Positions 23,109 through 30,263 of a stretch of 64,000 nucleotides of DNA are shown here, in pieces. The notes under the pieces are model-generated. The model saw nothing but the letters and a program-made list of their open reading frames with translations. It was not told where the DNA came from and ran no database searches. The stretch is taken from positions 1-64,000 of the forward strand of contig UQYD01000008.1 of assembly GCA_900545305.1 (NCBI GenBank), read 5' to 3'. This DNA is from an uncultured Eubacterium sp. GTDB lineage: Bacteria; Bacillota; Clostridia; Lachnospirales; CAG-274. The position numbers and the translations under genes are program-made. The first letter of the stretch is position 1, and each line of letters begins with the position of its first letter.

Positions 23109-23176
23109 GTACCTAAAATAACGGCTACAAGAGTCCCGAAGGCTATCATTAATGATATTGCTTCATATGTACTCAT
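23099..23176 (-). CDS. Holin-like type I toxin peptide
   Basis: 25 aa: MSTYEAISLM at the N-terminus, a single membrane helix and the cationic end GTKK. This matches the small putative holin-like toxins of Firmicutes. The SD GGAGGTG lies 6 nt before the ATG and is unusually strong. A promoter at 23247-23275 gives a leader of about 65 nt. Overexpressed members depolarise or permeabilise the membrane. Complementary transcription from the opposite strand (23026-23108) is the probable control. Confidence 0.82.
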   Translation of the reverse strand: MSTYEAISLMIAFGTLVAVILGTKK

Positions 23177-23246
23177 ACGCCCCACCTCCTTTATTCCTAG
23201 AATAAAAGAAGTGGAAACCACTCTATTTAACTAACTTCCGTTGGAG

Positions 23247-23275
23247 ATTATATCATATATTAATTGATTTTACAA
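23247..23275 (-). promoter_or_regulatory. Promoter of the toxin gene
   Basis: TTGTAA (23270-23275), 17-bp spacer, TATAAT (23247-23252). Confidence 0.75.
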
Positions 23276-23277
23276 TT

Positions 23278-23319
23278 CAAAAGAACCTATACCACATTCT
23301 TGTGTATAGGTTCTTTTAA
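23278..23319. terminator. Hairpin on the right of the toxin-antitoxin locus
   Basis: Stem AAAAGAACCTATAC/GTATAGGTTCTTTT with a loop of about 10 nt. T runs are short on both strands. It shares the ATACACA-like word with the hairpin at 22930-22984. Confidence 0.6.
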
Positions 23320-23332
23320 CATATCCACAAAA

Positions 23333-23362
23333 AAAGAGCTGTCACAATCGTAACAGCTCTTT
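23333..23362 (-). terminator. Terminator after the 47-aa peptide gene
   Basis: Perfect stem AAAGAGCTGT/ACAGCTCTTT with T residues following on the minus strand. Confidence 0.85.
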
Positions 23363-23369
23363 CTCTAAA

Positions 23370-23513
23370 TTAACTATTCAACTTAGTAAATTTATTACTT
23401 AAATTAGCACTCTTAGGTGCGATTGTTGTTGAAATGAAGTTAAGTGCATTTGTAGCATCGTCATTTAAGAAAGTATCGACTACTACAACCGGTTTACTAT
23501 AAACTTTTTTCAT
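23370..23513 (-). CDS. 47-aa peptide of unknown function
   Basis: ATG at 23511-23513 with GGAGG 8 nt upstream, stop at 23370. The sequence begins MKKVYSKPVVVVDTFLNDD and ends in a Ser/Thr/Asn/Lys-rich tail (SANLSNKFTKLNS). It has no membrane helix, no signal peptide and no Cys. It starts 15 nt after the 936-aa secreted protein gene and is followed by its own terminator, so the two form an operon. The N-terminal style resembles precursor peptides such as RiPP leaders (Lys-rich start, acidic patch), but no modification enzyme is nearby. Confidence 0.7.
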   Translation of the reverse strand: MKKVYSKPVVVVDTFLNDDATNALNFISTTIAPKSANLSNKFTKLNS

Positions 23514-23528
23514 AATCTATACCTCCTA

Positions 23529-26339
23529 TTAATTGTTTGAAATTTCAATTCTTGTTCCCTTTGGATTAGTATCGTATGCTCTCTGAGTAGCACCAGTGTA
23601 CAATGTAAATGGATAAGCATAATATCTATGGCCTGCACTTACTGAAACAAGTTCAGCAAAGTAAGCAACATTGTTGTTTGTTTCAAGAGTTGAATCTACA
23701 TCACCAGTATATCCTTCAGAACTATCTAAAGAAGAATTATAATTTGTTGCATCGTATACATTCTTGTAAATATCAGTTGTTTCTACGTAAACACCACCAA
23801 AGTTTACATCAGGGTTATTGTACTTTAACTGCATAGGTGTTAATGTACCATCCTTATCGTAAGTATCAACTGTATCAGCATCAAGAATTACGAAACCTAC
23901 CTTTCCAATCTGGTTAAGGAATTCGCTTTCTCTATGGTTACCAGTAACATTACCAATTAATGTAAATAACTTATCAGTAGTAGCTAAGCTATTTGATGTA
24001 ACAACATTATAGAAAGGACTATCTTCTGTCATTGTTGATACAGCCCCGTTATCTATCATCTTATCGCCGTCAACGATATTGTTAAGGTTGAATAATCTGA
24101 TACTCTTTACTACTGTGTAAGCATTAGCACTTGTACCAGTACCCTTGATTGTAATAGTTGTACCACCGTCTACATAGAACTGAACCTTTACGCCGTTCTT
24201 AGATATACCTGTAATCTGAGCTGCAGTTGTACCTGTGCTACCATTGTAAGATGAGTAAAGATTACCACCTGTAGCAGTAACTATAGCATTATCACCAGAG
24301 CAGTCAAGAAGAACAAGAACCTTTTCTTCACTATTAATAGAATTTGTAAGTTCAATTTCATCATCTGTTCCACCTAAAAGAAGAATTCTTTCATCTGGAA
24401 TACCAAATTCTGTACCGTCCTTATCGTAATCACCAGAACCTACATCGAAAAGTGAATACTGATGACCCTTGATAATAGCATACTCAGCTAAATCATTACC
24501 ATTAGCCTTAACCTTGTACTGACCAAAGCCGTATGTACCATAACCAACAGCTTTTGTTTCTGTCTGACCTAATGTTACTGCAGCCGGCATTGAACTATAA
24601 TAATCCATTTCAGGAATTGCTATAGTCTTGCCTACTGTGTATGTAAGAGTATAAGTCTTATCTCTAAATACAGACTTTAAATTGCTATTCCAATTTGTAA
24701 TCTGCTTAGCCTGTTCTTTTGCAAATGTAAATGTAATAACATCATCTTCATTTACACCTGCGATTTCAGTTTCAGAACCAATGTTAAGAGCTGTTACATT
24801 ACTAATTGTTGTACCATTCTTCTTTACAGTTACATTTACAGTTGCGTCACTACTTGATGCTGGATTATTTACCTTAACCTTTAATACACCCATAGTAGTT
24901 TCTTCTGTAGTTGTTTCTGTAGTTGTAGTAGTTGTTGTTTCAGTACTTGTTTCTGTTGAGCCAGTTGGTGTTAATTCAGCTCTAAAGAGCATTACCTGAT
25001 TAGAAACATTGTATGTCTTACCTGCTTCAACATCAATAGTTATTGCTTTAACAGCTGTATCACCATTTCTTGCTGCAAATGTACCACTATAAACAGCTGT
25101 GTCACCTGTTTTGATAGTACCATTTGTAACAGCATCATTACTATTTGCAACGACATAAAGCTTTAACTTACCTGTTGCTGTTGGAGTAATATCTGTACTA
25201 CCACTTAATAAAACACATTTCTGTCCATTAATAGCACCTGTTGCTGTTTCACCATCACCAAAAATGCTATCTACGAAAGCTGATGTACGACCACTAGCTG
25301 TAGAAGTTGATAAACCGCTAACAGCTGAACCTAAAATTGCACTATCGCTATCTGGAGTCCAAACCTGAACACTAACTGTTGTAGTTTCAGTAGTTGTCTC
25401 TGTTGTTGTAGTAGTTGTTGTTTCTGTGCTTGTTTCTGTTGAATCTGTTGCAAATACAAGCTTTGTTAAGTTTGTATTACCTGAATCACCAGTTAATGTG
25501 TACTCTGTATCTGCTTTCAATGAATATGCTTTACCAGATGTTAATGCAGTACTATTAATAAAAAGTCCATTATTACTAAAAGTTGCTGTTAATGTACAAT
25601 CCTGTGCTACCTTAAATTTAATAGTATTTTCACTTCTTAACTGTACATATGTACTAGACACATTTCTAAGACTATAAGTCATATTTTTATATGTACCTGT
25701 CTTTGCTGTGCCACCTAAAGTAGATGAATTCCAATCATAAGAACCCATTGCAACATAGTCACTTGCAACAGTTGTAGCTTCTGTAGTAGCCTCAGTTGTA
25801 GTAGTTGTTGTTGTTTCTGTTGTAGTTTCTGTTGTTGTAGTTGCTTCTGTAGTAGTTGTTGCACTTGATGATTCTTCACTGCTTGCTTCTGCAAGAGTAA
25901 AAGATGAAATCTGACTATTATTTTTTGTATCATCATTTGTCAATGTATAATCGCCAGCAGGAAGTGTTGCAGAAGTTTCTCCTGACTTCAATACTACTGT
26001 GTCAGTACCGTTAGTAATAACAACATTTCTACTACTACTTTCCGTAAACTTAGCATTAATTGTAAATGATTTAGTAGTTGTAAAAGTTATTTCACTTGAA
26101 CCTTTTCTTACAGTACCGTTATTGGTACTAATACTTCTCAAATTGAAAGTTACATTACCAACTGTAGCACTTTTTGTTGTAACTGCTAAATCGCCTGTAG
26201 CACTTGTACCAATAGTATAAGTACCAAATGTTGCAGGTTCAGCAGCTGATACACTTGCTACATTAGTAAACACAAGGCAAGTCATAGCCATAACGAGAGC
26301 TAAAACTGCACTTGCAAATCTTTTTAAAGATTGTGTCAT
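23529..26339 (-). CDS. Large secreted multi-domain protein with Thr/Glu-rich linkers
   Basis: 936 aa. Signal peptide MTQSLKRFASAVLALVMAMT... ends near ASVSAAEP. Three beta-rich modules in the first half (about 35-150, 195-310, 335-460) are separated by linkers made almost only of Thr, Glu and Ser (e.g. TETSTETTTTTTTETTT), a style found in clostridial cellulosomal or carbohydrate-active proteins. The second half (about 480-936) is not recognised; it contains aspartate-rich loops such as GSGDYDKDGTEFG. No catalytic motif or anchor is seen. A carbohydrate-binding role is plausible but unproven. Start chosen at 26337-26339 (GGGAGG 7 nt upstream). Confidence 0.8.
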   Translation of the reverse strand: MTQSLKRFASAVLALVMAMTCLVFTNVASVSAAEPATFGTYTIGTSATGDLAVTTKSATVGNVTFNLRSISTNNGTVRKGSSEITFTTTKSFTINAKFTESSSRNVVITNGTDTVVLKSGETSATLPAGDYTLTNDDTKNNSQISSFTLAEASSEESSSATTTTEATTTTETTTETTTTTTTEATTEATTVASDYVAMGSYDWNSSTLGGTAKTGTYKNMTYSLRNVSSTYVQLRSENTIKFKVAQDCTLTATFSNNGLFINSTALTSGKAYSLKADTEYTLTGDSGNTNLTKLVFATDSTETSTETTTTTTTETTTETTTVSVQVWTPDSDSAILGSAVSGLSTSTASGRTSAFVDSIFGDGETATGAINGQKCVLLSGSTDITPTATGKLKLYVVANSNDAVTNGTIKTGDTAVYSGTFAARNGDTAVKAITIDVEAGKTYNVSNQVMLFRAELTPTGSTETSTETTTTTTTETTTEETTMGVLKVKVNNPASSSDATVNVTVKKNGTTISNVTALNIGSETEIAGVNEDDVITFTFAKEQAKQITNWNSNLKSVFRDKTYTLTYTVGKTIAIPEMDYYSSMPAAVTLGQTETKAVGYGTYGFGQYKVKANGNDLAEYAIIKGHQYSLFDVGSGDYDKDGTEFGIPDERILLLGGTDDEIELTNSINSEEKVLVLLDCSGDNAIVTATGGNLYSSYNGSTGTTAAQITGISKNGVKVQFYVDGGTTITIKGTGTSANAYTVVKSIRLFNLNNIVDGDKMIDNGAVSTMTEDSPFYNVVTSNSLATTDKLFTLIGNVTGNHRESEFLNQIGKVGFVILDADTVDTYDKDGTLTPMQLKYNNPDVNFGGVYVETTDIYKNVYDATNYNSSLDSSEGYTGDVDSTLETNNNVAYFAELVSVSAGHRYYAYPFTLYTGATQRAYDTNPKGTRIEISNN

Positions 26340-26592
26340 TCCTATTCCTCCCTTATAAAAATATCTCTTGGAGTAAAATTCCCCCATATTTACTCCTTTT
26401 TAATTTTATTAATTATGCCTTATCCCTATAAAAGCATTCCGTCTAGTAAACGGTTATTTAAAGAATTAACCCATTCATAAACCAACAACAAAAATTTATC
26501 AATAAGAGTTCTTTAAAAGGGGGTGTAAAGCAAAGGAAATATATTCCTAATACTTTAAGGTTAATTATACTCTACTGCCATTTTAATTGCAA
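26340..26592 (-). promoter_or_regulatory. Promoter and long leader of the secreted protein gene
   Basis: TTGCAA (26587-26592), 17-bp spacer, TATAAT (26564-26569) imply a 5' UTR of about 215 nt. It contains purine-rich and potentially paired segments but no riboswitch class I can name. From 26600 to 26758 the DNA is AT-rich and I see nothing in it. Confidence 0.55.
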
Positions 26593-26758
26593 TCTTTTTC
26601 AACATTTTTTATATAATTGAAACAAATTCATATTTTGTTTACATTTTTCACATTATACCTGTTTACAAGCCCTTTAAAAATGCACATATTAGATATATTT
26701 ATGTAAACCAAATTTTAGCTATATTTTCTTCTTTTAATTCTTATTGTGTTTTACATTA

Positions 26759-28003
26759 TTATTCAAAACTGAACATTTCCCCATTGGATATTTCCTCTAC
26801 AGCATACCTCATAGCATCCATAAGATGATTAAAGCTATCTACAGGCTTATTAAGCATTTTGCCATTTAGGTCTTTATCCCAAGTATAATTGCTTATTTCT
26901 GTTATAAAATTCTGGCATTTGGGGGATACATAAATTTTGTAATCCTGAAGAAAATCAATACCATTGTTTATGCTGTCTTTTCCTTTTCTGGCCGGTCGTA
27001 TGCCTTTTAAGCCAAGGGTTCTAAGTCGGTCTATAGACTTTGGTTCTGCACTATCAGCTCTGATTTTCTCTTTTTTATAACCCATTTCCACAACAGCCTC
27101 ATAAATAGCCTCATTACTCATACCTTTTTTGTAAAGTTCATCAAAAACATATATTTCCTTTTTTTCTGTATTTATAAAGCCACAGAACAGAGCCGTTGGG
27201 TCATTAGTATACCCAAAATCCAAGCCGAAAACAGTTTCAAAACACTTTTCACCCTTTAATTCATCTATGCTAAAGTCTTTTTCTTCCCAGTTTTCAAAAA
27301 CTAAGCCCTCAGATATGCCCCACTCACCCAAGCCGGCAACTCTGTATCGGCGAGGATTGTTCTTTTTCATATCTTCAAAAACCTTTAAATCACTTTCGTC
27401 AAGCCACTCATTACACATATAGTTTGTGGACTTAGCCATTATGTTGCTATCTATAACATCAAAAAACCTAGCCTTTATCCAATGTCTTTCGTTCCACGGA
27501 TTTAGGGTAATAGTAATTTGCTTAAAAATACTTTTATCCACACTACCTCGTATACTTTCGTCAAGCATATTGAAATCGTCTTCATTTGTAATTTCGTAGG
27601 CCTCCTCTATCCAAAGCCAACAGAGAGAGCCTGTTTTTACTGTAATTGACGTTATTTTTAAAGGGTCATCTAAACCTCTAAAGTATATTTTTTGACCTGT
27701 AGGGATATACATAATTTCAAGGGGGCTTGTCTTACATTCAAAAAAATTGTCCATTTTTAGTCGATGTATTGCCCAGCATAATTCTGTGTAGCAACTGTCC
27801 TTTAGTGTGGAATATACCTTTCTTACAACCAAAATATTTGCCAAAGGATATTCAATCATACGAACAATTAAATTAAGTGCCGTTGTTTTGGATTTCTTAC
27901 TGGCTCGAGAGCCTTTGCATACCCTGTATCTGCCTTTGAAGTGCCAAAAATCGCTATAACCTTCTCCAACTATCTCTTTTAGAGATATTACTTCTTTATT
28001 CAT
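26759..28003 (-). CDS. Phage terminase large subunit (PBSX/Terminase_3 type)
   Basis: About 414 aa, full length. The N-terminal ATPase has a Walker A-like loop GSRASKKSKT and Walker B LCWLWIEEAYE. The nuclease domain begins VFGLDFGYTNDPTALF and holds DSAEPKSIDRL. Such proteins pump DNA into phage heads. The start taken is the ATG at 28001-28003, 9 nt after AAAGG; three codons more are possible upstream. It overlaps the small-subunit gene. No other phage genes lie nearby. Confidence 0.9.
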   Translation of the reverse strand: MNKEVISLKEIVGEGYSDFWHFKGRYRVCKGSRASKKSKTTALNLIVRMIEYPLANILVVRKVYSTLKDSCYTELCWAIHRLKMDNFFECKTSPLEIMYIPTGQKIYFRGLDDPLKITSITVKTGSLCWLWIEEAYEITNEDDFNMLDESIRGSVDKSIFKQITITLNPWNERHWIKARFFDVIDSNIMAKSTNYMCNEWLDESDLKVFEDMKKNNPRRYRVAGLGEWGISEGLVFENWEEKDFSIDELKGEKCFETVFGLDFGYTNDPTALFCGFINTEKKEIYVFDELYKKGMSNEAIYEAVVEMGYKKEKIRADSAEPKSIDRLRTLGLKGIRPARKGKDSINNGIDFLQDYKIYVSPKCQNFITEISNYTWDKDLNGKMLNKPVDSFNHLMDAMRYAVEEISNGEMFSFE

Positions 28004-28394
28004 ATAAATCATCCTTTATTACAACAGGCAAAACATTTTCTGTCTTTTTACTTTCCGAAAAAGTGCCATTTCTTTTTCCCAAAAGCTCAGCAACTTTTAT
28101 CCTTGTAGCTAAAGAAACCGGCTGACTAAGTACCGTTATTACAGTATTTCCATCTTCGTCTTTCTCTTTTATAGGCACAGGTTCTTCCTCCTCGCCCCTC
28201 ATAATTTTAGAGCAATATTCCAATATTTCATCTGATGTTGCAATTTTAGGACTTTTACTTTCAATATAAGCTTTGACCTCCGGTCTATCAAATACATATG
28301 TACTTTTTTCATTATAATCTGCAAACACCAAAGCCTCTTTTTTATCTCTACATTCAAGATATTTATCGGCTAAATTTTTTTCTTTTTCTGTCAT
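27996..28394 (-). CDS. Phage terminase small subunit-like protein
   Basis: 132 aa. The N-terminus resembles DNA-binding small terminases (EKEKNLADKYLECRDKKEALVFA) and the C-terminal ETKKT-like segment is acidic. It overlaps the large-subunit gene by a few bases, as in PBSX-type modules. The start is chosen at the ATG 8 nt after GGAGG. Identity rests partly on the neighbour. Confidence 0.75.
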   Translation of the reverse strand: MTEKEKNLADKYLECRDKKEALVFADYNEKSTYVFDRPEVKAYIESKSPKIATSDEILEYCSKIMRGEEEEPVPIKEKDEDGNTVITVLSQPVSLATRIKVAELLGKRNGTFSESKKTENVLPVVIKDDLYE

Positions 28395-28489
28395 TATCAT
28401 TACCTCCTAATATAGTTTTCTTTTAACATACACCAAGATTAATGACATTTCGTGACATAATTTAAAACAAATTGACTTAATACTTAAAA

Positions 28490-28593
28490 AAGCCCCCACT
28501 TTTAAAAGTAGAGGCACAAAAAAAGAAGACCCATACACACTACAGGACTTCCGTTTATAAAAATATGTTTAAAGGCTTGTTTATTTAACTTAT
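28490..28593 (-). ncRNA. Candidate small RNA with two tandem terminators
   Basis: A perfect promoter (28600-28628) points here. The RNA would run about 76 nt to a hairpin GAAGtCC/GGgtCTTC at 28525-28551 with seven T residues, and readthrough would meet a second hairpin at 28492-28515 with six T residues. No coding frame longer than 10 codons is seen. Its AACGGAAGT is shared with the toxin leader at about 23230-23240. Confidence 0.55.
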
Positions 28594-28599
28594 GTGTTT

Positions 28600-28628
28600 A
28601 TTATAGCACATTGTTAAATAATTGTCAA
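28600..28628 (-). promoter_or_regulatory. Consensus promoter without a following gene
   Basis: TTGACA (28623-28628), 17-bp spacer, TATAAT (28600-28605): all twelve consensus bases match. Confidence 0.8.
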
Positions 28629-28688
28629 GCATTTTTTTACAAATAAAATATATGTAAATTTATATAAACTAATTGTGGTTTACATAAA

Positions 28689-28726
28689 AGAAGACTCTTT
28701 CGTATATATCATTACAAAAGAGTCTT
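28689..28726 (-). terminator. Terminator of the HMA-protein operon
   Basis: AAGACTCTTT pairs with AAAGAGTCTT; T-rich sequence follows on the minus strand, just past the stop. Confidence 0.75.
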
Positions 28727-28732
28727 ATAAAA

Positions 28733-29098
28733 CTATTTCTTCTCAATGTTAGTTACTGTATAGCCTAGTCTTTCTATAGCTGAATTTATATCTTCCTGTG
28801 ACACGCCGTCTTCTATTTCCACAACAGCCTGTTTCTTATGAAGACTTACATCAGCAGAAACATTGTCCATTTCATTAAGTTTGTTCTGTATTCTCATAGA
28901 GCAGTTTTTACAAGTCATACCATCTATAGAAATTACCAATGTTTCTTTAACATTTGCAAGTTTTTTCTTTTTTACTTTAATGTCAGAGCCACCACCACAG
29001 CAACCACCTTCACCTCTGAAGTGTTTTGCCGAATTGACAATAGCGAAAATTATAATTAAAGCTAATACTATACATATAATAACTGTTGACACAGTCAA
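28733..29098 (-). CDS. Membrane-anchored HMA-domain metal-binding protein
   Basis: 121 aa. One N-terminal membrane helix (VSTVIICIVLALIIIFAIV), a GEGGCCGGGS cysteine motif typical of FeoB-associated small proteins, then a C-terminal heavy-metal-associated domain with GMTCKNC at residues 59-65 and a ferredoxin-like fold (LGYTV near the end). HMA domains bind Cu(I) or other soft metals by their CxxC. TTG (29096-29098) or, as likely, GTG two codons later is the start, with AGGAG upstream. It is the second gene after the 36-aa protein. Confidence 0.82.
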   Translation of the reverse strand: MTVSTVIICIVLALIIIFAIVNSAKHFRGEGGCCGGGSDIKVKKKKLANVKETLVISIDGMTCKNCSMRIQNKLNEMDNVSADVSLHKKQAVVEIEDGVSQEDINSAIERLGYTVTNIEKK

Positions 29099-29111
29099 TC
29101 ATCTCCTAATT

Positions 29112-29222
29112 TTAATGTCCGTATTTTTTCATAATTCTATTTTTTAGCCAAGTTAAAAAGAGCATAGCACAAATAATAGAACCAAATGTCAATACATCTA
29201 AAAGTACATTTAAAACTACCAT
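29112..29222 (-). CDS. 36-aa membrane peptide in the HMA operon
   Basis: ATG at 29220-29222, SD GAGGTG 6 nt upstream. One hydrophobic helix (LDVLTFGSIICAMLFLTWL) is followed by the basic end KNRIMKKYGH. Its stop lies 14-20 nt before the HMA gene start. No family recognised. Confidence 0.65.
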   Translation of the reverse strand: MVVLNVLLDVLTFGSIICAMLFLTWLKNRIMKKYGH

Positions 29223-29264
29223 ATAAAGCACCTCTCTTATAAGCAAACTTACTACCTTTACAAG

Positions 29265-29296
29265 GTTAGTATAAGCTAACTTTTTCTATAAGTCAA
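29265..29296 (-). promoter_or_regulatory. Promoter with palindromic metal-repressor-like operator
   Basis: TTGACT (29291-29296), 17-bp spacer, TATACT (29268-29273). The palindrome GTTAGCTTATACTAAC (29265-29280) covers the -10 box; its TTAG/CTAA half-sites resemble DtxR/IdeR-family boxes. The regulator is not in this window. Confidence 0.65.
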
Positions 29297-29318
29297 CCAC
29301 TTTATTGAGAAGATTTTA

Positions 29319-30263
29319 TCAATTAGTCCTTTTCTTAAACAGTACCTTAAACATCAGTAACAGCCCTGTTAAACCAAACACAAAATATCCCCTTGCCACT
29401 ATATTTTCAAAGCCTATAAAAGACAATAGCAAAGACAAAAGTGCCACTGTAACACAGACAACAGCTCTATTTTTTCCTGTCTTATTTTCCAAATACTGTG
29501 ATGCACTATAGCTGTTGCTAACAGCTGTTGTAAACACTGCTCCACCTATTGTAAAAATATATAAATAAGTCAGCAATTCCCCCTGTGGCAATAAACTTAG
29601 TACAGGCAAAGGACAGCTTTTTACAAACCCGTAATACTTATACAATGGTATCGCTATAGCTAAAGCCGTAATTCCAATTAAAATTGCCGAAAAAGTTGCC
29701 ATACCTTTTTTATATTTATGCTCAGTTACAACAGCCAAAGAAGATGCCAGATTATAAGAAACATATATAAATGGAGAAAATGCACCCTTTACACTACTTG
29801 CCGGAGGTCTGAATTCCATAGGCATAAGCATTAATTTTATGCCAACAATTACTGTAATCACTATCATAGGCAGACATATTATTTCACTAAAAGCTATAAT
29901 ATTTTCTGCCCCCATAATGGTAAGTGTACACACCAAAAAAGCCATTAAAACACCGGTTAAAACTTTATTTACACCAAAAAGCTCCCATACTATTTCTCCC
30001 ATAGCCGAAATCATAGCAGAATAAAATATAATAAAGGACAGAAATATTACCACTTCGGCACAAAAAGGCATATCGTCAAGTATTTCACCAAAGTTGTTAT
30101 AGTATTTTGTCTTATATAGGCACAATCCAAAAACTGCACTGCTTACAAGCACTCCTAAAAGACCAACTATTCCATAGTCTGTAAAATACCTCATAATTTC
30201 CTGTCCTGTAGCAAAGCCTGCACCTAAAACTGTGCATACAAAAAGAGCTGCCAGCCTTATCAT
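29319..30263 (-). CDS. YkvI-like membrane transporter
   Basis: 314 aa with about ten membrane helices, beginning AALFVCTVLGAGFATGQEIM, a signature of the YkvI-like branch of the APC superfamily. The substrate is unknown. It overlaps the upstream LysM-GH18 gene by 4 nt (ATGA), so the two are translationally coupled; that suggests a role in spore formation or germination. Confidence 0.8.
   Translation of the reverse strand: MIRLAALFVCTVLGAGFATGQEIMRYFTDYGIVGLLGVLVSSAVFGLCLYKTKYYNNFGEILDDMPFCAEVVIFLSFIIFYSAMISAMGEIVWELFGVNKVLTGVLMAFLVCTLTIMGAENIIAFSEIICLPMIVITVIVGIKLMLMPMEFRPPASSVKGAFSPFIYVSYNLASSLAVVTEHKYKKGMATFSAILIGITALAIAIPLYKYYGFVKSCPLPVLSLLPQGELLTYLYIFTIGGAVFTTAVSNSYSASQYLENKTGKNRAVVCVTVALLSLLLSFIGFENIVARGYFVFGLTGLLLMFKVLFKKRTN

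Noticed and set aside
23640..26220. Thr-rich repeated DNA as a mobile or VNTR element
   Set aside because: It is coding and explained by Thr/Glu linkers, though length variation is possible.
28490..28560. 10-codon hydrophobic frame MGLLFLCLYF as a mini-toxin
   Set aside because: No SD and it overlaps the terminator T run; too short to support.
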